A stretch of 64,000 nt of DNA from Colius striatus (GCF_028858725.1 NC_084767.1:32518895-32582894), one strand, 5' to 3'; positions 25,252 through 38,400 are shown, counted from the stretch's first letter. Translations and numbers: made by a program. The notes: generated by a model from the letters alone, not told the origin.

Positions 25252-25346
25252 CAACTGGGAAGAAACAGTCAAAGATCAGGAGAAATATAAAGAGAAGGCA
25301 GAAAAGCCTGCATAGAGTCCTGGCAGCCAGCATAGAGTCAGAACAG
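25252..25346 (+). pseudogene. CCDC150: CCDC150 exon remnant D with two frame breaks
   Basis: Acceptor TTTCTGCCTAG, donor CAG|GTGAGA. 'caactgg(g)aagaaacagtc' carries one G too many for the expected (E/Q)LEETV. The frame then reads EETVKDQEKYKEKAEKPA until TAG at 25,313. The block 'gcatagagtc' occurs twice (25,310-25,319 and 25,330-25,339), a short duplication that shifts the frame again before the conserved ending ASIESEQ. Confidence 0.68.
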
Positions 25347-27140
25347 GTGAGACTGGTTATCAGTAGAATAATAATTCATTGAAAGTAATAAGATGATATT
25401 GCAGCATATGTGCCAAGTACACCTTTCAATCTCTGATTGGCCTTTTCAACTTAGTAGCATTTATCATACTTTTTTTTTTAAATTAAAGATTTTAGCTTTT
25501 CTGTGAATAACTTCAATTTATTGGAGCTTGTCAGAAAAGCTCTTGTTCCCCACAACCTGTTGTTTTTATCAGGCGTGGGACATCTGTGTTAACCAAACAG
25601 AAATCTTGTGGCCAAGTAAATTGCCTCTCTGAGCTCCTCTTCTGTCACTCTATTTGTGACATGCACAACCACATTTCCCTCCCCACCCCAACTATCCCCT
25701 CATCTTTGCACTACTGTACCACAATATCCAAGTTATTATAGTTTGCACAGATTATTATAGGGGCTTGGGGTGAAAATCTGAGGCTTCGGATGTTTTATAG
25801 AGTATTAAATAGCACAAAGTAAAATTAAAAAAAAAGTAATAGAGGTGCTCCATCCTGAGGTCTTAATGTGCTGCTTATCAGTCCAAGTACTGTTCTGTAA
25901 TTAGAAAGAGACCTTAACAGCAAAAGAGTATTTCTACAGCACTCTTCAGGCCAAGTTAGTATTTCTTCTTTCTCTGCAGTTTGTGGTATCCAGCATCCGT
26001 TTTTTCTTGTCTTCTTCCCAACGCCTCTGTCTTTCATGCTGTGTTGGAGACCTGTGTTAACTTGATTTACCCCCTAAGAGAAGGGCACCTTTGTAGTGAG
26101 GATCTCTCAGATCCATCCTTCTCACAGCAAAGGCAAAGAGCATCGTGCAGAGCTCCTACCTCTATGTAAGGAGAAAGACTGGAGTTGTGTCCTGTTCTGC
26201 CCTATCCTGCACAGAACCCAAGGACCAGAACACAGTGTGCATTAACTGTTCTCTCTGCAGTTCATTTCAAAGGCAGAAGCAAAGAAAAGAGGTGGGGAAA
26301 GTATTTGGTAGCTCTTCATCAGTCAGGATTTCAGTTTCTTAAACTTTCTTTGGAAGATCCTTATGCAGGGGTGAAGAACAAACCCCTCTTTAAGTTTAGC
26401 TTGGCTCCTCCTCTTTTGCTAAAGGACATATTCAAGCAGCAAAGAATATTATAGGTCCAAGAAAGCTTTAAGGGACTGTTTCTGTACTCAGAAAAATTCT
26501 ACTGCATGTACTTCATGATCCAAATACTTGTCTGAAAACTAACAGTCTATTTTCTTCTCTGCATTCACCTTGGTTTCAGTGGTTCTCTGTCCCCCTCCTC
26601 CACACCTTTTATAGATACCTTTCAAAAGCTGTGCTTACCTTATTTGTGTAGATTCATCAGCCTTCTCCATAACTGAGAGTTCTTATAGAGCTGTGTAGTT
26701 ATCTTTTTAGACACGTATACGTCTTCAACTGCTATAAATTTTACTCTCTTCTTCAGTAATGACAAGGATTCCCAGTCAAGTCAGCAGCTTCATAAAACAT
26801 TGCCTCTTTTCCCAGGAGCAAATGCTAGAAGAGCTTCCCATTCCCACCTCCCTGGACAGCAGGGCATGCAGCAGTGCTTCCAGCTCACTGTCAGGAAGGT
26901 GCATGTGAGCTGGGCAGGAAATTACTCACTTGACTGTGTGATTCCCAGCCTAGGGGAAGCATCATCTGCTGCCTGCAGACTCCCTGCTAACACCCAGCTG
27001 CTGGAAGAATAGGCAGCACTAAGTGATCTGACATAGTTTGTTGGGTCTGTGTCCCTGAGAAGCCCTTGTAAGTAAGAGGTGTTCATGGGGCATCCATATG
27101 TAGAGCACCTTGGAATGCTTGTTTAAATCATAGACTCTCA
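25347..27140. other. Non-coding stretch downstream of the CCDC150 remnant
   Basis: The last CCDC150 exons should lie here if the gene were whole; I recognise none. A GC-richer piece at 26,780-27,060 has a short open frame after a TTTCCCAG acceptor-like site but matches nothing I know. Otherwise it is T-rich non-coding DNA. Confidence 0.45.
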
Positions 27141-27753
27141 TAATGGCATCCTGGGATGCATCAAGAAGAGTGTGGCCAGCAGGTCAAGGGAGGTTCTTCT
27201 TCCCCTCTATACTCCTGGTAAGGCCTCATCTGTATTGTGTACTGAGTACTGTGTCCAATTCTGGGCTCCTCAGCTCAAGAGGGACAGAGAACTTCTGGAG
27301 AGAGCCCAGCACAGGGCCACCAAGATGATCAGGGGACTGGAACATCTTTCATACGAGGAAAGGCTGCGGGAACTGGGGCTTTTTAGCCTAGAGGAGACTG
27401 ACAAGAGATCTTATTAACATTTACAAATATCTGAAGGGTGGGTGTCAGGAGGTTGGGACAACCCTTTTTTCTATAGTAGCTAGCAACAGGACAAGGGGTA
27501 ATGGGATGAAGCTGGAACACAAAAAGTTCCACTTAAACATAAAACTATTTCACTGTTCAAGTGAGGGAGCCCTGGCACAGGCTGCCCAGAGGGGTTGTGG
27601 AGGCTCCTTCCTTGGAGGTCTGAAGACCCATCTGGATATGTTCCTATGCAACCTGATCTAGGTGAACCTGCTTCTGCAGGGGGGTTGGACTAGATGATCT
27701 CTAAAGGTCCCTTCCAACCCTACCATTCTATGATTCCATGAGTCTATGATTCT
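27141..27753 (+). mobile_element. CR1 LINE, 3' 0.6 kb
   Basis: It begins 'aatggcatcctgggatgcatcaagaag', includes the end of ORF2 (reverse transcriptase C-terminus; the peptides [15 protein letters not shown] and [20 protein letters not shown] are readable with frame changes) and ends with the CR1 tail 'ccattctatgattccatgagtctatgattct'. It is 5'-truncated and coding-dead. Confidence 0.93.
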
Positions 27754-28237
27754 TCTTAGAATTAACTCATACCTCTCACTTTGTCTTTTTGACTCGGGTG
27801 TTCCTCACTGTGAGGCTGATATTAACTACTATTTAAAGCAAAGCAGTTACTTTTTATTTAGCATGATTATAAACTGTGTTCTTGATAAGCTACATCTTTG
27901 CTTTCATTGCTTTTCTTTTACCAGCCTTAGACTAAGGCCTGGCAGATGCTATCAAAACAAATCTGAGACTGCTTTGCAGAGGGTTCAGATAATTACTGAA
28001 GACTGAGTCATGTGTCTGTGGCTGCCTGCTGACATGACTGGGGCAGGGAAGAACTGGCAGGACTGGCTGCTTTTAATGGCAGATGACAGCTGCGTCTGGG
28101 GAGAACGTAAACCTTGAGCTATCTTAGGAGAACCTAAGGAATTCCTGAGGTGTGTGATGTTATACCCCACGTCATCCTACCTTCATGTTTCAGGAATGGT
28201 CTGCTGCTGAGATCTTTTAAGTCTGCTGTCTCATTGG

Positions 28238-28795
28238 AGGCAGAAGATGGAGATCATTGAGTGTACCCTCAGCAAGTTGGCTGAAGACACCAAACTGGGA
28301 GGACTGGTTGATTCCCCAGAAGGCTGTGCTGCCATTCAGCAGGATCTTGACTGGCTTGAGAATTGGGCAGAGAGGAACCTCATGAGGTTCAACGAGGGCA
28401 AGTGCAGAGTCCTGCACCTGGGGAGGAACAACCCCATGCACCAGTACAGGCTGGGGATTGACCTGCTGGAGATCAGCTCTACAGAGAGAGACCTGGGAGC
28501 GCTGGTTGATAATAAACTAAACATGAGCCAGCAACGTGTCCTCATGGAAGGCCATGGCATCAAGAACAGTGTAGCCAGGTCAAAAGAAGGTCTTGTCCTC
28601 CTCTACTCTGCCCTGGTGAGGCCACATCTGGAGTTCTGTGTCTAGTTCTGGCCTCCTCAACTCAAGAAGGACGGGGAAGTCCTGGACAAAGTCCAGCGCA
28701 GGGCTACCAAGATGATGAGGGGACTGGAACACCTCTCTTAGGAAAAAAGGCTGCAGGAACTGGGGCTGTTTAGCCTGGAAAAGAGAAGAACGGAT
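28238..28795 (+). mobile_element. CR1 LINE ORF2 fragment lacking its 3' end
   Basis: A 132-residue open frame (28,247-28,645) encodes CR1 ORF2 C-terminal sequence (LAEDTKLGGLVDSPEG, DLDWLENWAERNLMRFNEGK, YRLGIDLLEISSTERDLGAL). Homology runs on to about 28,795 with frame breaks and then stops before the usual 3' tail. The copy is therefore truncated at both ends, unlike the other CR1 copies, which keep the 3' end. It lies just beyond the GTF3C3 poly(A) signal. Confidence 0.9.
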
Positions 28796-28909
28796 GAGGC
28801 AAATCTTTTTTTTGTAGGAATATGAACTCCTAGAAAATGCCAAATACTTTAAAGATCTTGAAACACTGACTTCTCCATCCTCTAGGGATTAGTATGATCT
28901 CATTTCTTC

Positions 28910-28928
28910 TTTATTATCATAATTTAAT
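28910..28928 (-). other. GTF3C3: GTF3C3 poly(A) signals
   Basis: On the minus strand ATTAAA (28,928-28,923) is followed by AATAAA (28,915-28,910), about 430 bases after the GTF3C3 stop codon. These are the first canonical signals I see downstream, giving a short 3' UTR of roughly 29,354-28,890. Confidence 0.6.
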
Positions 28929-29354
28929 GCTGCACATTAAAAACCCCTCATGCCCAGTGAATGTGGCTTCTTGAACAACCTCACTGGGAAGTAGTTGTAA
29001 TATTGCACATTGCACTTTTTCCCCTAAAGAATCCCCAATGAACAGCACTGGCCTTCAGTTGTCACCATTTGATTCTATGTACAAGACTGAGAATCAGCTT
29101 ACAGAGCAATCTTCAATGGAGAAGAGCTAATGACAGCCATACTGAGGCACATTGGTGTTGTACTCAGAACAGCTTCCATCCACAGCTGATAAAAGTTCCC
29201 GTGTCATGAGTATGAAAAGTCCATCAAGCTGTACTTGGCACAAGCCGTGTCTCCGACACCTATAGAAAAAAACATACATAAATCCAGTTTCCCCAGCACT
29301 ACATAATGCAAAGGTTAATGCAGCAAGTATCAATTCCACGTGCCACAAACCTTG

Positions 29355-29477
29355 TCACACGACTGCATAGGTACCCAACATCTTCCGAGCCAACCTGGTA
29401 TTTCCACTGCTCTGATAAATAAGTGACAAGTTAAAGGCAGTGTCTCTTCTCAAGTCTGTCTGATCAGTTTCTATGCC
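29355..29477 (-). CDS. GTF3C3: GTF3C3 exon 19 (terminal coding)
   Basis: It follows TTTCTACAG and encodes residues 869-908, reading GIETDQTDLRRDTAFNLSLI then YQSSGNT, as in the human C-terminus. The final residues RLARKMLGTYAVV-stop (TGA 29,357-29,355) differ from the human ending (recalled as ...LLYTYCSI), while the length is nearly the same. Confidence 0.92.
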   Translation of the reverse strand, partial: GIETDQTDLRRDTAFNLSLIYQSSGNTRLARKMLGTYAVV

Positions 29478-32400
29478 CTGTAGAAATAATGAGTAAAAGA
29501 AGTTACCTATAGGCAAAGCAGTATAAAAGTTGAAATAGGAGTTGCAATTACAGTGGAATCAAATCCTGTAGTCCTGGTTTATATAAGCTTTCAGCTCTAC
29601 AGAAAGTACTCCTGGTGCCCTCCCTCTTTAATGAGTTTCCATAGGTTGTTAATCACTACAGTGTTATATAATTACATACACAAAACATTAGCTGTGAATT
29701 AGCCATCCAGCTCACAAAACAGGAAAGCACCATCTTAATTTGCCTTAAAGAGTTTGTTCCTGTGATCAGAATGTGAGTACTAGCCCTGTCTTTTACAGTC
29801 ACAAGACTGCTGCTTTCAATCCCCTGCACTGACTACTGCACATTTCTTACTTTACCAACCCTTCCCATTTCCCAAATACACCTGTAAGTTTTCTACCTAC
29901 CTATACCAAAGCTAGGCAAAAGCTTTATCTCAGACCACACTTGTAAATGGATGATATATCAATTAAGACAATCTGTCTCAGTCATCTGGCCGATCAACTA
30001 GGATCATCTGGCTCACATGGATTTTTAGGCATTCTTCCTACCGGTTCGTACTGCTCCAGCTGCTGTTTTAGAGCACAGGTGAGTACATAGCACTTCCATG
30101 TGTCATTTATTGCATGTAATATGGATAAAATTCAGTTACTTAGGTAAAGTTATTTAGCAACCTTTTTTGCTGCTCCCCCAACTAAGAGTAAATCCTTCAA
30201 AATCTGTAAAGCATTGAAATCAACATAGGCTCACCTACATTTCCAGGTGACAACTGCATATGGGTTTCCAATGACAAGGAATTACAATATGAATGAAAGG
30301 AAACTCAACTACACAGTTTTTATCCACCTATTTTAACTATGTCTCAGAAATTAACATTGACCTGCCTTTATTCTCTGAACATAACTCACAAAGATACATA
30401 CGTCTAAGGTGAGTGGGGGAAGTTCAAGTACTTTTTGGTAATAGTGGATTGCTAGGTGCAGCAATCCCAGCTGGTGAAGGCCACGACCAAGGTTGTAGAA
30501 AGACTCTTGACATGGTCCACGCAGGTCCAAGTAGCGATGAAGGAAGGAGAATCCCTGTAGACATTTGATGCACATTTGTGAATTGTCCCTTGAAGAACAT
30601 GGCAGTACAAGATGCTGGAGAACAGGTGTTTCAATGCTTGATATAAAGTTCCCCACAAAACTACATGCAAGTTGAAGGCAAAAAATAAGATGACTGCTGA
30701 GACCATAAAAACTGTGCTCTGACAGTCTCCCTGACATTGATTACAATGGGTTTCTGATAGATTGAATGCACAGCTGTTTGGTGCAGTGGCTTATGGCACT
30801 AGCTTGCTAAATATCTGTCATGTAATATACAAATAGATAAGATTGGGTCATTTTTGGAGGAGCTGACCACCTTAAAAACCTAGCAGCCCAAAGATATGCT
30901 CTTTTTCTTTAAACAAAAATCTTCAAAAGATAACCCTGCCCCATTTTTTTATTTTAAGGAGAAACAAAAAACCATAACCTTTCATTCCCCTTCCTTCACT
31001 CTTTCTTTGCCCTGGATAGTAGCAAGAAATGGCTTAATTCTACAAATTTTCTACAGAATTATACAAAATTCTGAACTCCATGAGTACATATCAAAGCCTT
31101 ATTTCTGGAATGCAAGCATAATCTCTTCTTGATCTTGTACTTTATATAAACTTTTACTCCATTATCAGTTATCAGGGAAATCACCAGTACATCATTTGTA
31201 TAAAATGGCCAAAACCAAATATCACTGAATAAGGGCCTGAAAAATCCATACATCCTAAGCAGTAGGCAACAGTTCACATCCCTTGTAAAGCCAGTTGATA
31301 TTATACTGCCAAATCCCTGGCAGAATTTGAAAGGAAACTCATACCCAGCAATTCCCATGCTATGCTTTAACAAATTTAATGTTTAACCACTCTGAAAGTG
31401 TTATACTTTCTTTTTTTGCTTTTAGTTTAAAATATATGCTCCTATATTTAAACTGGCTGGCAGAATTTGAGGTGTACATCATTTTGTTGCCAACCTTAGT
31501 CTGAACCTGCCCCCACCTTGCACGCTTGCACAGCAGCGTGCTGTGGTTCAGACCAAGGAGCAGGACCCAACAGGAGCTATGCACCCATCTGTGTGCTGAT
31601 GTCTCAGAAGGTGTAAAACCAGAGAGCAGCAGTGGCAGTTCCAGGCAGAGGTGGAACAAACCTGTCTCAATTCTACACTGACATATTGCAAAGGGAGAGC
31701 AGGGATTTGTTTCCCATCTGCATGATCAGTGCCTGCCAGTTTTGGGCATTATGCATTCCCCCTGACTCGGGGTTTGAATGCTGTTGTGGAGATGAAGGGT
31801 GTCAGACCAGAGCTGCCTCCCACACAGAACACAAGGAAAGACCAAGAGGCTACAGTATTGGTTTACATTAAAATGCAGTATTTCAGCTGACAATAACGGA
31901 GTTCTGGGGGAAACTTAGGAGGGAGAGACAGAAGAGGTAAATTCAGAGGGGAGAAATCAAGCACAACTTTTTCCATGCTCTCTTATGCATTCCTGTGTGA
32001 CCTGACTGAGGTAAACCTTCCTTAGCAGGGGTTTGGACTACATTATCTCTAGAGATCACTTCCAAGCCCTAGCAATCTGTGATTCTATTATTTAATTTTA
32101 TTACCACTTTGGAATGTGATGATTCTGTTGTAAACAGAAGACTTCCTTTCTAGGGACCATGTTGGTAATCAGAGAAGATAGCTCCTTCAATATGAGGAAT
32201 CAGTTCAGACACAAGCAGCTCATGATCATAATTTAGGTCACCTCTATGTCACTGGTTGAATTATTTATCAACTACAATAGGAGCAAGAAATGAGAAGAGA
32301 GAAAGGAGGGAATTTTATCACCGGAGGGTAACATAAATAGGACATTGTTTAAGTACATTGTAAAAGGAGAACATAGCAGTTCATACAAGAAAGGCAGGCC

Positions 32401-35400
32401 AATTATTGAAAGAAGTGTATAAGAATATTAAAATTAGGCCAAAGTTTGCAAATTTAAAACGTCTTAAGACACTGACATAATTGGTCTTGTTTTAGAGTAG
32501 CTAAGGACCTACAGCTTTTGTCAAAATCAGTGTGAGCTACATTTTTTCAGCAATTTCAGAAGTCGTGATTGCTCAGGATCCACACCATATTCTGCTGACT
32601 CTGAGCTCAGTGGTCTCAGGAAATAAAAGTTAAATGAAGGCACTCGGTGGAGAGGAGAAGAAATTACTATCAAGATTGTGTTCGGGAATCATCAACCTAG
32701 TGTTTGTAACTGGATTGTGGCAGATGAAGGAAAATTGTGAATAAGGAAGCTGAAATATTGGGGGCAGCCTAAACTGGAGTTGTCAACATCTTTATAAAGC
32801 GAGCTATAAGAGGCACCTAAAAGGGGGAAGAAAAAAGAAAGATTAAGAAAAAAATTCCCACTTCTTGAGTCTGTAAAGTTTGCTTCAACAATGCAGTTTA
32901 TGAGATGTCTGTGGAGGGCACATGACAGATTGCAGTCTACAGCACTTCTTCAGAGCAAGGCAGGGCAAGAAGAAAAAATTGAAAGAAAATCCAGACTACA
33001 GCCATCGTAATATTTTCACAAACAAGCTGGCAGTTGCTGACATCTATGTGAGCTATCATTGTATACACAAAGCAGTGCAAACTACTAAGAGGAGAGGAGA
33101 GTCAGATGGTGTAACTATCAAAAGTAAACTCATTTGTGTGCATGTTTCACCACTTCCCTCATTGCAAATGCAATATTAATTAGGAAAAGTTATTTAAACA
33201 GTGTGTTGTAGCTGTACAACACACGAAGATATGGAGCCAGGAAACAGCATAGATAAAAACAATCCCACTGACTTACCTGTACTAGAAGAGCGTGCCTTTT
33301 CAACACATATTTCTGAGAAGCCATGTGGATGAAAGTCAAGCCAATACAAAGATTGTACAGAGGTTCATCTGGGTTTGCACGAAAGGCTTGCACATACTGT
33401 CCTAAAAGTAAATAACCGAGTCAAGCTGTTTGTCGTGAAAAGCATTCCTTAACAATATAAGGGCAAAACATAAAGTCTTCAAATTAGAAGGGTGAACTAC
33501 GAAAAAAATTGTTTAATATACCTACATCAAAATACACAGGAAAAAGGTGAAAGAAAATTTTGTCTTTTCAGCACTTCTCAGACTCTGAAGGAAGAATGTA
33601 GACTGTGATGGAGAAATTTAAATGGAAAACAAGTAGGCACAGAAGGCAAACGTGGTACTTGCAGGGACTTAGATCTGAAGTCTGACATTTGGGAGGCTTG
33701 ACTAAAAGCAGTACATTTACTTCAGAGGCCTGCTTAAAATGTCCAACTTGTTTACACTGGTCTTTTTTCTGCCCTTATAGTTTGTTATCATTAGCTTTCA
33801 ATTATCTTTGCGGGTTAGTAATATTTGCAATGTGTGCTGAACTTGAAACGTGCTGCTTTTCTTAGTGAAGCTCTTTAGTGATCCCTTCATTTGGGTACAA
33901 TACAATTAAAACATCAGACTAACACTGTGAAGCCTCCTATCATTTTCTGATGTGTGAAAAAAACACTAATAAATCTTTCCCTGGAAAAAAACCCACTCAA
34001 TTGGTATATCTGTTAATATTAGAAGAAGAAATTACCAAGAGCATGCTTGAAACTGCCAGATACAAAGGCATTATGACCATTCAGGACACACAGTGCATGA
34101 TTATCAGGGTTTTTCAGCATCAAGCGGAGACAAAAGCGATGGTGACGGACATCCTGGGACTGCATAGTGACTTGGTTGAAGATGTTCCATAGCTGAGGTT
34201 TATTGACATTTTCCATTACCATGATCCTACAGAATGAAAAGCACATAAGAAATTAGTAAATGCTATATAGTATATACTGTATCTGCAATAAAACCTCTAC
34301 AGCTTAGGTAAGACAGGAAAGAAGAGACACTGAAAGAGTGGGTCAGTGACAGGCAAAGTTGAGAGTGACAGAACCAATAGTTCTGGCCAAATCAACCAAC
34401 CTAGTGCATTACCCATTTTCTGGAGTCGAAGACTATCAGAAAGCTCTTTTAGTTTCAATAGCATGATCTGTTTTAGCAAAACCTGAAAAGCCTCTCCTTG
34501 CCTCCTTTAGCGGTATTTTCAACAGTATGATTACAGCCTCAGGGGAAGCAATGACAGAAGGAACTGTTCTACTTTCTCAGCACCTCACCTGATGTAGTTG
34601 TATGCTTTTCTGAAGTTTTTGTCTAGAATTGCAGCAGAGAGCCCAAAGTATTCCAGCTCCTTGCGCTTTTGTCTGTCATCATAAAATGAATAATATTCCA
34701 ATGAAGAATCCACTAGCAGCTCTGCCTCCTTGTAGCGGGACAGGTCACATAAGGAATATATAGCCTTCAGGAGGAGGTTCCACCAGTCATCTTTTGTCAA
34801 AACACTTGTGAGAACAGCAAAAATTGCTAGAAATATTGAAGTTGGTAAGTTGAGAAATTAAATCGAGAGAGACAATATATTTTTTTCGAAGGCTTCATAT
34901 GATCTTTTCAAAAACATTTCAGCATTAACAGATAAAATATTTACAAACTGCACACCAGCAAAAAAACAGTGAAAACTTGGGAACAAATGGCAAGAAAAAC
35001 ACCCAGCTGAAGTTGTAAAACACGCTACATGAATGCAGTCAAGTCACTTTTCCTTATCTACCAAACAGTAGAATGTGTAGTTTGGCTCAGCTGAGTCCAG
35101 GCCAATTTAAAACAAACAAACAAACAAAAAACCAAAGACCCAACCCCAAACAAACAAAAAACCAAAATCACACCACTTTTAAAACATGTATTTCTCTTAT
35201 GTTCTAGATTGGCATGTGTTACGTTTGCACTGAGGAGACCACATGATGTCTAGAGATCCTTTTCAACCTGAATTATTCTGCAATCTTACTGTCTTTCTCT
35301 GAACGGGGATTGTCCCCTTAAGTTATATAGTCTTCATTCCTACTGCCTTCTTTGTCCTACAAATAAGCCAAAGTTAACATGAACTGCATGGATTCAGCAT

Positions 35401-38400
35401 GCAAAATAGTAACATTGATTTCATTTTTCAGAACTGAGGAGTTCATCTTGTTGCTTTCTTTTTAATAAGCATTTGTTACCTTTTGCATCGCAATTTGCTG
35501 TCTCTTGGTCGTCATTGTCAGAAATTTTATCTCTTGATACCTTAATAAGATACAGGTGTCTCTCTCCAGATTTGGAACTAGATATCAAACACACCTGAGC
35601 TCTGCTCATTGCTACCTAGAAACAAATTTAAAGCGTATTTTAGATTACATTCATACACCTTATGACAAAGGTAGCTCTATGGTCAATCCGTCCTGTTCCT
35701 ATTCCATGCAAAAATAGTCTGCAACTTGGAAATGACACAATAGAGCAAGATCACAAGAGAGAACATTCTTAAGAGGAGTATTTTCTCTGCATTGTCTCAT
35801 TCTCCAGTGCAGAGAGGGGTATACAAAAGAAAGAAACTCTTTACATGACTTAAAAGACTTCTCTTGGGATTGAAACATCTCTGTATACATTGAGATCAAA
35901 ACTATTTGAGCGGAGGCATAACAATGGTGATGCCCTTCTGTATCGGCTTCAGAAATATGTGGCTAGTTAGCTACTCAACCAGTATTGTACAGTGGCATGG
36001 CTCTGACCAGACGGATAAAACTGAGGTCAAAACCAATGAACACAAAATCACCACCACCACTCTGTCTACGGGCTAAGCAAATTCTTCTCTTTATCACAAA
36101 AAAAAAATTTAAATATTTAAGAAATTCAGAAGAAAACTGTCACAATAAAGCCAGTACCAGCACTTCAAGAAAGTGCTATGCTGACTGCAAAAGAAGAGAA
36201 AGCTAAGAAGCTGGGCTAGTATTCAGTGTGTCCCATGTGCATGGAGAAACAGGAAGCTGAAGTCATTGTATTAAGAATCACACACACCAGTGGTCCTCTG
36301 TCCTGAACACTAGAGGAAGGAACACTGGCACTAAAGGCTCCCTGCATGATTATTATCTAATGAACTTATGAAGCCATCTGCATATACAAAACAATTGCTC
36401 TCCTCCTGAGGTTGTTGGCTGCTTGTCTTAACCCAAGTCATAGCTGTCCAATTTATTTAAGTGTAGCTGGGAAGATTGGCTTACCTTCAACAGCATTGCC
36501 AGCATGGTAAGTAAGGTGTCTATGTAACCATACATTTTGCCTTGGGAATACAAGAGAGTGGAACGATGCAGGAGTAGCTTTAATTCCTAGATAGTATCAA
36601 ATATTGTTATTCAGTGTGATTCAGTTGCACACAGAGCGAGTTATAGAACAAATGATTTTGAGTCAATACAGTAATAATAGGATTGTAAAAGCTTCTAGAA
36701 AGCTGTAAGAATCTTAGCAGCAACAGGTAAGATCTCCCTAAACTGGCCTGCAGTAGTTACTGTTTCAAATTCTCAAATTTCAGATAAATTGGTCATAAAT
36801 CTAACCTGTAGTGAAGATGCTGCTGGAGAGAGAATACAGAACCTCTGCTACATCATCAGTTACAATCAAGAGGCTAAACCAGGTAGCTTGTGTATAGCAA
36901 CTGCAGATCAACTCGATGCAAAGTGACTGGTGTCAAGCCTGATTCTTAGTGGCCAAGGGTTTGTACATCACACACAAGCGATCAGGCAAGACAGGAGAAA
37001 CACTGAGAAATCGGTCAGGGAGAAAAAGCCACAGAGACTCCTCCCTGATACTCTGTAGGGAATCATTTGCTGTGCTCCGAAGGCACACCAGACTGTAGAT
37101 AAATAAGTCTCAATCCCTGATCCTATATAGTTGACATCTTTGATCACTACCATAGTTCAGCAGAATAATATATTCTAAACTGGAAGCACAAAGCACTTTA
37201 CCCACCTGCTGGGCGGCATTAGCATCCTGAGCCAGTGTATCTGGATCATACATTGGTTCCAGAGCCTCCAGAGCTTTTTCAGGTCGGCCCAGCTGCTGCT
37301 GAAGTGTTGAAAGGGAAATTCTTGCATCCAGATGCAGTGGAGCCAGATCAACAACTTTGGCATAGCTCTCTGTGGCACGTTCCATGTGTCCCAAAGCCTT
37401 CAAGCACTCTAGAAATACCATAAACACCACAATACACTTCAATGACAGGAAGAGATTTTGAAGCTTGCAAAGTAGTTAATGTACTTTTCAGATACTCTTT
37501 TTTCCAGTCAAAACCACACAGGTATCATTAAAGTGAAAATATTCAGAAATATGCACTGATGCATCCACAGTTTCACCTAAAACATTATCAGTTGACAGAG
37601 GACACAGAGTAGATGCTGTTTCGCTAAAAATACTTGTAGCTGAAGTAAATTTCAATCTAAATGAAGAACGAGGCTGTCATAATGAACTCCAAATATTGGC
37701 CTTGCAAATACCAATTATCATTCAACATATGAATACACAATTCCTGTGATCTTAGTCCCTGGAGTTGCTTAGCACTGCATCGTCATCTCAGTATCACATG
37801 CTCAGCAGACCTGCTTCTTCTCACCCGCATGCCGAAGCCAGACAACGGCCAAGTTGTATCTTTCTGAACATACAAGAGAACTCAAGAGAGGCAGCGCTGA
37901 GTTGTATTCTCCAACATCCAGAAATGCCTCTGCGACGTCCAAATACAAGTCACCCATTTCTTCTGGATTTTGTTCCACCAGAGTGGTCAAGAGAGGCTTT
38001 AAAAACAAACCAACACAGAACACTGAAAAGCACAAATAACCAACAAGAACATTTCTCTAAGGTATGGTTATTGGAAGCTTACCTTTCTATGCTATGATTT
38101 TTGTTCTATTTGCATTCAGACCTACACTTCCCTTAATTAAATGTTAGTTTAAAAAAAAAGACACATTTTCTATTCCAGACATTTCCTATCACTACATTTC
38201 ACATATAATGAATGAAAGTGCCAATCAGTGAGGAGCGCTATTCATGAAGGAACAGTCCTCAGATTTTGTAGGGCTTTAAACTGAAATGAAGATGCATTCC
38301 TTAGCGTTAAGATCTTTGCAGTGTGGTCCTAGGCACGTCACAGCACATAGGCTGTAATTTACTGTGCTTTAGTAATATTTCCCTGGGAGGCATTATTTAT

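Larger units (their letters stand above)
22547..25346 (+). pseudogene. CCDC150: CCDC150 remnant (decayed coiled-coil gene)
   Basis: Four short plus-strand blocks with splice sites translate to coiled-coil sequence resembling human CCDC150, a long coiled-coil protein of uncertain function. In order they are YAQQQVLQALAEMTHGKNK (22,547-22,610), FQEAESELRKMEAMKE (24,419-24,494), SQDIQKFVLKLKSVQSKMQT plus RQLENQLEVERRQRQQLENK (24,588-24,744), and EETVKDQEKYKEKAEK plus ASIESEQ (25,252-25,346). The order and flanking gene (GTF3C3, convergent) match human 2q33.1. The reading is broken by a TAG at 24,468-24,470, a frameshift near 24,653-24,658, one extra base near 25,256-25,259, and a stop at 25,313-25,315 with a further shift before 25,320. 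Exons expected between the blocks, and the C-terminal exons, were not found. A non-functional locus is the simplest reading. A poor assembly is less likely because four lesions lie within 900 bp beside error-free GTF3C3 exons. Confidence 0.72.

Noticed and set aside
26800-27012. Plus-strand frame after TTTCCCAG considered as a terminal CCDC150 exon
   Set aside because: It has no similarity to the remembered CCDC150 C-terminus and no coiled-coil pattern.
28247-28645. 132-residue plus-strand open frame considered as a gene
   Set aside because: It encodes the C-terminal part of CR1 ORF2 (reverse transcriptase) and lies in a truncated LINE copy.
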